Assembly: GCF_900167095.1 (NCBI RefSeq)
Contig: NZ_FUXG01000024.1
Span: 1-48,964 of the forward strand
Length of the DNA: 48,964 nt
Source of the DNA: Oceanospirillum multiglobuliferum
GTDB lineage: Bacteria > Pseudomonadota > Gammaproteobacteria > Pseudomonadales > Halomonadaceae
Reading direction: 5' to 3'
Shown here in pieces: positions 45,016 to 48,964 of the stretch; the stretch's first letter is position 1; every line of letters begins with the position of its first letter. A program made the translations under genes and the position numbers. Under the pieces are notes generated by a model. That model was not told the DNA's origin. It searched no databases and worked only from the letters and a program-made list of their open reading frames with translations.

Positions 45016-45641
45016 TCTTAGACTTAATACGTGATTTACGGGTTGAGTGGCATCGGATAGACTCAAACCCGCCCTGATACAGGCGTTGTATGGATCAAAG
45101 CGCAAGCGCACTTGGCAAGGAAGCGGCCAGATCAAGAGATGGAATTCTCCTTTCTAATCAAACACTTCTTTGTTTTCCTGAAATATGTATGGTGAACGCA
45201 ATCTAAACGCTCTCATCATGACTGCATAGTGTGTCGATTTTTCTTTAGTGGAGTGGAGGAATACCAGAAAATAGGACGCTCGTAAGAATCAGCCCTAATG
45301 TTAGTAAGCACGGCCTCATTGCTTAAAGTGTGATTACATTCACAGCTTAGGTGAAGCGAATCAGGTCAGAAAAGTGATAACCCTGATATTAAAAATAGCT
45401 AATACGACTTAGCACCGAAACCTTGATCAATAGCAAGGTGTTAAGCGCTTTGGGTATAGCCCGAGGGGTGATTGTTGCCAGCGCATCAAAAAACAGGTAG
45501 AAGATAGCTTTATTAGAAAAAATAGTGAACCAAGCGAGCGACTTAGGCGTGGAACAGGCCAGAAAGTAGCGCGTAGATAAGCCACAGGTTGACAGGGAAA
45601 ACATCATGTTAAAAAGCAAATTCCCTAGAGTGCCAGCGGCC
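45016..45641. other. Gene-free stretch before the first attC, probably decayed cassette or integron platform
   Basis: No intact gene. GTTRRRY-type heptamers occur at 45042-45048 (GTTGAGT) and 45440-45446 (GTTAAGC) and could be worn recombination points. A plus-strand frame from about 45399 is open apart from two TAG codons (see the pseudogene entry). A minus-strand frame of 76 codons over the same bases is its mirror and is not called. No integrase gene is present. Confidence 0.45.
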
Positions 45642-45683
45642 GTTCAACAAACGGTTATAGCCATGGCTTCGCCATCTGTATAA
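45399..45683 (+). pseudogene. Possible decayed cassette gene running into the first attC
   Basis: One reading frame gives protein-like sequence (STETLINSKVLSALGIARGV, later ALLEKIVNQASDLGVEQA) broken by TAG at 45498 and 45567, then continues through the attC R'' box to a TAA at 45681. Cassette genes often end inside their attC. A lack of further frame breaks over 280 bases supports former coding, but there is no recognised family and no clear start. Confidence 0.3.
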
Positions 45684-45700
45684 CCGCTTAATAGTTATAT
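45642..45700 (+). repeat. Integron recombination site attC (first)
   Basis: A 59-bp site. R'' box GTTCAAC (45642-45648) fits RYYYAAC; the cut point is G45694 / TT, and the next cassette contributes TTATAT. The inner palindrome is CGGTTATA-gcc-ATGGC-ttc-GCCAT-ctg-TATAACCG (45652-45686), a stem with one internal loop. Size, box order and the TTC apex match classic 59-base elements such as that of aadA1. Confidence 0.8.
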
Positions 45701-45716
45701 TTCTTAAGGTTCAACT

Positions 45717-46109
45717 ATGCAGAAAGCTTCACGATTAAAAAAGTACGTTGAGCTGTTTAAAAAAAATATTAGTCGATACCTCGCTGATGGCATTGAGATC
45801 AGATCAACTATCTATCCAGTGGAATCAGAAGGAGCGGTATTCGAGTTCCTACTTAATAACACCAATGATAATAATGAGGTAATCGAAAAAGCACGCCCAA
45901 CGGTAGGGAGCGTTTTATCTGAAATTCCTCAGAGATTAATCGTAGGAAATATAGACAGTGTCAGATTTAGTGGAACAAACTTATATCTCGAAGGCAACAG
46001 GATACTAATAATTAAGGGTGAAGATGATTCATCTAGCTGGTCCGGAAATGCTGTCTTAGAAGATGTTCAGCGTGTCGTTTCTACCTCGCAGGGAGGTAAA
46101 ACAGCATGA
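45717..46109 (+). CDS. Cassette protein of unknown function, first of a coupled pair
   Basis: 130 residues, soluble, with no signal or membrane segment. Start ATG 45717 has AAGG seven bases upstream and lies 22 bases inside the cassette, the usual short leader. The N-terminal third is helical and basic (RLKKYVELFKKNISRYLAD), then mixed strands (GIEIRSTIYPVESEGAVFEF, NLYLEGNRILIIKGED). The stop overlaps the next start by four bases (ATGA), so the two are made together. I recognise no family. Pairing with a small membrane protein in a mobile cassette would suit a toxin-antidote or phage defence pair, but this is only inference. Confidence 0.75.
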   Translation: MQKASRLKKYVELFKKNISRYLADGIEIRSTIYPVESEGAVFEFLLNNTNDNNEVIEKARPTVGSVLSEIPQRLIVGNIDSVRFSGTNLYLEGNRILIIKGEDDSSSWSGNAVLEDVQRVVSTSQGGKTA

Positions 46110-46531
46110 CCAATAACGTACCAGTCGACCAAATTAAAGCGCTTGCAGAAGATGTTCGGCTTATAAAAGACTTTGCAGAAAATCATAATTTTGATGCTAG
46201 TTTACTAAATGCACAGGTTTCTCCTTCTAAAAAATCAACATCAGAGAGAGACTGGCCGTTAGTTAGCATGATCGGATGCATCACCTTTGTGCTCCTAGCC
46301 ATAGCTGCAATAAAATTTTGGCAGCCTCCGTTTAGTCCATCGGTAAGCAGCTATGTTTTTGTTGTGGGCTTAATTTTCGCTACATTGGCAGCTATGTCTG
46401 TTCATATGAAGTTCAAAGACAATATAGTAACTTTAATCGCAATTCTTGGCCTATTAATGGTTCTGTTTATAGGCGCAGGAATTTTTACACCAGAACAAGC
46501 GATTGATAAAGTTGGTGAATTTTCAAAATGA
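46106..46531 (+). CDS. Cassette membrane protein with three helices, unknown function
   Basis: 141 residues. A soluble N-terminal helical part (~1-48, including VDQIKALAEDVRLIKDFAEN) precedes three membrane helices (~51-70, ~82-99, ~106-126) and a short tail. GGGAGGT lies eight bases upstream of ATG 46106. The stop is one base before the attC R'' box. The N-terminal region may contact the partner encoded by the overlapping gene. Small multi-helix membrane proteins are frequent effectors in abortive-infection systems, so a membrane-disrupting role is a testable guess; no motif proves it. Confidence 0.75.
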   Translation: MTNNVPVDQIKALAEDVRLIKDFAENHNFDASLLNAQVSPSKKSTSERDWPLVSMIGCITFVLLAIAAIKFWQPPFSPSVSSYVFVVGLIFATLAAMSVHMKFKDNIVTLIAILGLLMVLFIGAGIFTPEQAIDKVGEFSK

Positions 46532-46532
46532 A

Positions 46533-46607
46533 ATATAACAAGGCAAGTCAGCATCGCACCTTTGGTGCTGGACTCGCTAACGCTCGCCGCTGCTTGCGGC
46601 GTTAGCC
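46533..46607 (+). repeat. Integron recombination site attC (second)
   Basis: 75 bp. R'' box ATATAAC (46533-46539); cut at G46601 / TTAGCC. Inside are a hairpin GCACC-ttt-GGTGC and a second, stronger one around CGCCGC-tgctt-GCGGCG flanked by GCTAACG...CGTTAGC. The last is like the extra stem of longer attC sites. Together with the box complementarity of both neighbouring cassettes this is a confident call. Confidence 0.8.
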
Positions 46608-46657
46608 GCCAGGTTTAGCTCACAATATCTCACTCAACAAAGAGGAAGTTGACAGAA

Positions 46658-47728
46658 ATGATAACTGAAGAAAAATTACAACGTATCGAAGAACAAATTA
46701 TTGAAGAGAAGAAAGCCGTTGACTTTGATACAAGAGAATTTACTGTGGAATTCTTAGTTGGAAAATATTTAAAAGATCTTGAAACAGATGAAAATGATAT
46801 TTTCGTTCCTGATTATCAGAGAGATTTTGTTTGGGATGAGATCAGGCAGTCAAAGCTAATCGAATCGATTACCTTAGGTTTACCTATCCCAATAGTTTTT
46901 ATGGCAGAAGACAGCAATGGAAGGTTAGAAATAGTTGATGGCTCGCAGCGAATAAGAACTCTTGCTGCATTTCTTGAAGATGATTTAACTTTAAAAGCAC
47001 TTGATAGATTGACCGAGCTTAATGAATTAAAATACTCTGATTTGCCTAAGTCAAGGCAGAAGAAAATAAATAATACTCCCATTAGAATGATTGTGCTTTC
47101 AGAAGCAGCTACAGAAGAGGTTAGAAATGATCTTTTTGAAAGAATTAATAGAGGAAGTGATCTTCTAAGAAACATGGAGAAAAGAAAAGGTATTTATCAA
47201 GGTCCATTCAATGGATTTATCTATAATAACTGTGCCAAAAATGACTTATTGAAAAAACTCGCGCCCTTATCAAAGTCAGTTAAAAATAGGCAAGAACATG
47301 AAGAATTGATTTTACGCTTCTTCTTACTGATTGACGATTATCCAAGGTTTAAAACTCATAGCCGTGGTATTGGTGTAGTTCTTGATGAGTATATGGACAA
47401 GAAAAACAATAGTTTTGATGCTAATGAGCAGAAAATTAAGTCAGCACAATATGAAAGAATGATTAAATTTGTGAACGATGCGTTTGTAAATGGATTCGCA
47501 AAACGTGCTGATCAAGGTGTATCTAGAATTTTTGTCGAAGCACTTTCTGCTGGTGTTCACTTTGCCCTTGAAGAAAACCCAAATATAAGCAGAGATAAAA
47601 TTGATCCTGGGGTGTGGTTGAAGGATAAAGACTTTAAATTGCTTATATCGGGAAAGCATAGGACACATACTCCAGAAAAAATACGTCAGCGAATTGATTA
47701 TGTTAAAGATAAGCTAATTAATCGCTAG
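46658..47728 (+). CDS. DUF262 (GmrSD N-terminal-like, ParB-fold) protein
   Basis: 356 residues from ATG 46658; a TTG at 46649 sits too close to the AGAGGA to be likely. The DUF262 blocks are clear: VPDYQRDFVWDE (~50-61), the helix SITLGLPIPIVFM (~70-82), and the nucleotide-site motif VDGSQRIRTLAAFL (~93-106), where the D-G-x-Q-R sequence is the ParB/Srx-like active site found in GmrS-type restriction subunits. LFERINRGSDLL follows. The C-terminal half is helical, without the HNH (DUF1607-type) nuclease of complete GmrSD, so any nuclease activity must come from elsewhere. It is followed ten bases later by a HEPN-like gene in the same cassette. Such proteins couple nucleotide binding or hydrolysis to defence effectors; the role here is inferred. 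AT-rich composition fits foreign origin. Confidence 0.87.
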   Translation: MITEEKLQRIEEQIIEEKKAVDFDTREFTVEFLVGKYLKDLETDENDIFVPDYQRDFVWDEIRQSKLIESITLGLPIPIVFMAEDSNGRLEIVDGSQRIRTLAAFLEDDLTLKALDRLTELNELKYSDLPKSRQKKINNTPIRMIVLSEAATEEVRNDLFERINRGSDLLRNMEKRKGIYQGPFNGFIYNNCAKNDLLKKLAPLSKSVKNRQEHEELILRFFLLIDDYPRFKTHSRGIGVVLDEYMDKKNNSFDANEQKIKSAQYERMIKFVNDAFVNGFAKRADQGVSRIFVEALSAGVHFALEENPNISRDKIDPGVWLKDKDFKLLISGKHRTHTPEKIRQRIDYVKDKLINR

Positions 47729-47738
47729 GGGTATTAAA

Positions 47739-48377
47739 TTGATTTCTGTGAAGTCGGACTTTGAAGAAAAGAAGATTGATATCGATATTTTATTGAACCA
47801 TATCAATGAGGTATCTATTTCTAAGGGGGCTAATGTTCATAAAGTAGCTATCCTTAAATCTTCTTTTATGCTCCTGCTCTATAACACAATAGAGTCAACG
47901 ATATCATTATTACTCGAAAAGGTTCACGAAACTGCCTCTATACATAATTATGGCGAACTTTCTGATAAGTTAAAATTATTGTTTGTAGAATACTATTTCG
48001 TCAGCCAGAGTGGGAATAAGCATAAGCAGCATTTAGATATGATAATGCTCAATAACGCACAATTCCCCTCTTTTAATGAATTTGATAAGAGAGTTAAAAC
48101 TTTCTCTGGAAATTTGGATGCGCGAGAAATAGATAATGTTTTATCAAAGTATGGTATCGGTAAAATCCAGTCTGAGAAAAGAGAAAAATTGCTAATAGTG
48201 AAAAATCTCAGAAACAAAATTGCTCATGGCGAGGTAATGTTTAAAGAGTCCTGTAGGAATTTAACAATTTCAGAATTAGATAAAATTAGAAATGCTACTG
48301 TACTTGCAATGCAAGATGCAATTGCAAAGACAGAGCACTTTATTGAACAGTCACGCTACCTCAAACAAGGCGGCTAA
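47739..48377 (+). CDS. HEPN-domain protein, MAE_28990/MAE_18760-like, probable RNase
   Basis: 212 residues, all-helical. It starts at TTG 47739, seven bases after AGGGG. The segment LKSSFMLLLYNTIESTISLLLE (~39-60) and the C-terminal LRNKIAHGE carry the HEPN pattern; Arg158 and His163 form the R-x4-H motif that cuts RNA in active HEPN toxins. The family was described in toxin-antitoxin-like and defence loci, and MAE-type HEPN genes with DUF262 partners are, from memory, a recurring pair. The TAA stop lies inside the R'' box of the attC site. It is the likely effector, with the DUF262 protein as sensor or regulator. An enzymatically dead HEPN is possible but not suggested by the motif. Confidence 0.82.
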   Translation: MISVKSDFEEKKIDIDILLNHINEVSISKGANVHKVAILKSSFMLLLYNTIESTISLLLEKVHETASIHNYGELSDKLKLLFVEYYFVSQSGNKHKQHLDMIMLNNAQFPSFNEFDKRVKTFSGNLDAREIDNVLSKYGIGKIQSEKREKLLIVKNLRNKIAHGEVMFKESCRNLTISELDKIRNATVLAMQDAIAKTEHFIEQSRYLKQGG

Positions 48378-48426
48378 CAAAAAATTCCATGGGACGCCTG
48401 TGGCGCCCCTGAATTTGACGTTAAGC
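48372..48426 (+). repeat. Integron recombination site attC (third)
   Basis: 55 bp. R'' GGCTAAC (48372-48378) and R' GTTAAGC (48420-48426, GTTRRRY). The inner imperfect palindrome is AAATTCCATGGGACGCC-tgt-GGCGCCCCTGAATTT with the usual mismatched centre and an extrahelical base. It is the clearest attC of the three. Confidence 0.9.
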
Positions 48427-48440
48427 CAAAAGGAGAAACC

Positions 48441-48645
48441 ATGGCAAACATAACTATAAGAACAAGTGAAGATGGTTGGCTAAAAAAATTAGCTGAAGCA
48501 TATAAAAATGAAACTCCAGTTATGATAATTGATGACGCTGATGTTGGTATAGATTTATCAAATCAAAGTTTATTTGATATGGGTAAGCAGGCTGATTTAT
48601 CAAATCGAGAAATAGCAGCAGTGGCAATATCGTGTGGAATGTCGA
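48441..48645 (+). pseudogene. Third cassette gene, cut off by the IS256-family insertion
   Basis: ATG 48441 lies 20 bases after the cassette start TTAAGC, with AAAAGGAG five bases upstream. About 68 codons remain (MANITIRTSEDGWLKKLAEA ... DLSNREIAAVAISCGM) before the IS end at roughly 48645; the frame then reads nonsense into the IS. The remaining part is acidic and helical with no recognised domain. The rest of the gene, if still present, would lie beyond the IS, outside the window. Confidence 0.65.
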
Positions 48646-48964
48646 GGGTGTTCATAGTTCTGTGTCACCCATTTCTTAAAGATCGACGTGCTGGTCTATT
48701 CGGCCTTCGAAGTGGATGCTCAACTGAGACAATGTCAGGTTCCAGTTTTGCACCGGATGCGTCCACTTCTCTGATGCCTTCAACATACCCGCGTATAGCA
48801 GCTTGAGCAATGCATTTTCATTAGCAAAGCCCCCTTTCGTCTTGGTCAGTTTACGGAACTGACGGTGCACCGCTTCAACCGCATTCGTTGTATAAATCGC
48901 CCTTCGCACTTGCTCTGGGTATTTGAAGTAAACTGAGAGATTTTCCCACTTACTCCGCCAAGAC
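48646..48964 (-). mobile_element. IS256-family insertion sequence, right-hand part (continues past window)
   Basis: The terminus is near 48645, where GAGGGTGTTCATAGTTCTGT begins, the style of end seen in the MULE-like branch of IS256. Only one end is visible, so the repeat and target duplication cannot be checked. Confidence 0.75.
48676..48964 (-). CDS. IS256-family transposase, C-terminal part (N-terminus outside window)
   Basis: The minus frame is open from the window edge to TAA at 48676-48678, about 95 residues. SWRSKWENLSVYFKYPEQVRR followed by AIYTTNAVEAVHRQFRKLTK and KGGFANENALLKLLY is the classic end of IS256 (transposase_mut) enzymes; the N-A-V-E-A-V-H-R-Q-F-R block follows the catalytic glutamate region. 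It appears intact as far as seen. It inserted into the third cassette gene. Confidence 0.9.
   Translation of the reverse strand, partial: SWRSKWENLSVYFKYPEQVRRAIYTTNAVEAVHRQFRKLTKTKGGFANENALLKLLYAGMLKASEKWTHPVQNWNLTLSQLSIHFEGRIDQHVDL

Larger units (their letters stand above)
45695..46601 (+). mobile_element. Integron gene cassette 1 (907 bp, two genes)
   Basis: It starts at the cut point TTATAT and ends at the G of the following attC. Its own R'' box is ATATAAC, the exact complement of G+TTATAT. In circular form the cassette would therefore have a perfectly paired R''/R', which is strong evidence that the borders are right. It carries two overlapping genes. Confidence 0.82.
46602..48420 (+). 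mobile_element. Integron gene cassette 2 (1819 bp, two genes)
   Basis: Starts with TTAGCC and ends at the G of the third attC, whose R'' box is GGCTAAC, exactly complementary to G+TTAGCC. It is larger than most single-gene cassettes because it holds a two-gene DUF262-HEPN operon. Confidence 0.85.

Noticed and set aside
45389-45619. Minus-strand frame of 76 codons
   Set aside because: Hydrophobic mirror of the broken plus-strand frame, no ribosome site.
1-48964. CRISPR array, tRNA or rRNA genes
   Set aside because: No regularly spaced direct repeats and no tRNA/rRNA-like stretches were seen on reading through.

Overview
The window looks like chromosomal DNA of a marine-type gammaproteobacterium, plausibly Oceanospirillales (Neptunomonas, Amphritea or Marinomonas-like). 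The basis is the gene set (DusA, a second EF-G of the Vibrio/Shewanella kind, YacL/UPF0231, cydPABX-ybgE, a full pqq operon beside nosP-nahK) and a background GC in the high forties judged by eye. No rRNA or tRNA gene was recognised. A mobile fragment sits at each end: the 3' end of an IS30-family transposase on the left and the 3' end of an IS256-family transposase on the right.

Left accessory strip (1-2143): IS30 end, an AT-rich frameshifted gene of unknown function, and a Y1-transposase relic, all upstream of dusA. Core part 1 (2144-16000): dusA; an RsbU/HsbR-like phosphatase with its STAS partner; a divergent PilZ protein; an operon of a 3TM-winged-helix protein, a secreted VWA protein and a YafJ-like amidotransferase; oligopeptidase B; a coiled-coil protein; a glutathione transferase; EF-G 2.

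Respiration and redox (16052-27385): a cytochrome bd operon (cydP-cydA-cydB-cydX-ybgE) that is visibly GC-richer than its flanks, with the composition change falling inside ybgE; a YqhD-type aldehyde reductase and a CurA-type quinone/enal reductase divergent from a LysR regulator; and a NosP (FIST) - NahK (PAS hybrid kinase) pair. Immediately divergent is the PQQ cofactor operon (pqqA, terminator, pqqB, C, D, E) followed by two peptidases: an S9 prolyl-oligopeptidase (PqqH-like) and a short M16 peptidase (PqqF-like). No PQQ-dependent dehydrogenase lies in the window.

Peptide uptake (35798-44965): a Dpp-type ABC transporter (A, B, C, D, F), an M14 carboxypeptidase, a LysR regulator and PepQ form one co-directional unit for importing and hydrolysing peptides, closed by a strong terminator.

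Right accessory strip (44966-48964): a run of integron gene cassettes. Three attC sites (45642-45700, 46533-46607, 48372-48426) delimit two complete cassettes. In both, the first six bases of the cassette complement the R'' box of its own attC, as expected for bona fide circularising cassettes. Cassette 1 carries two overlapping genes of unknown function, one with three membrane helices. Cassette 2 carries a DUF262 protein and a HEPN-like protein with an R-x4-H motif, a probable defence or toxin-antitoxin module. A third cassette gene is cut off by the IS256 element. No integrase gene is visible. This strip is the best candidate for undescribed biology here.
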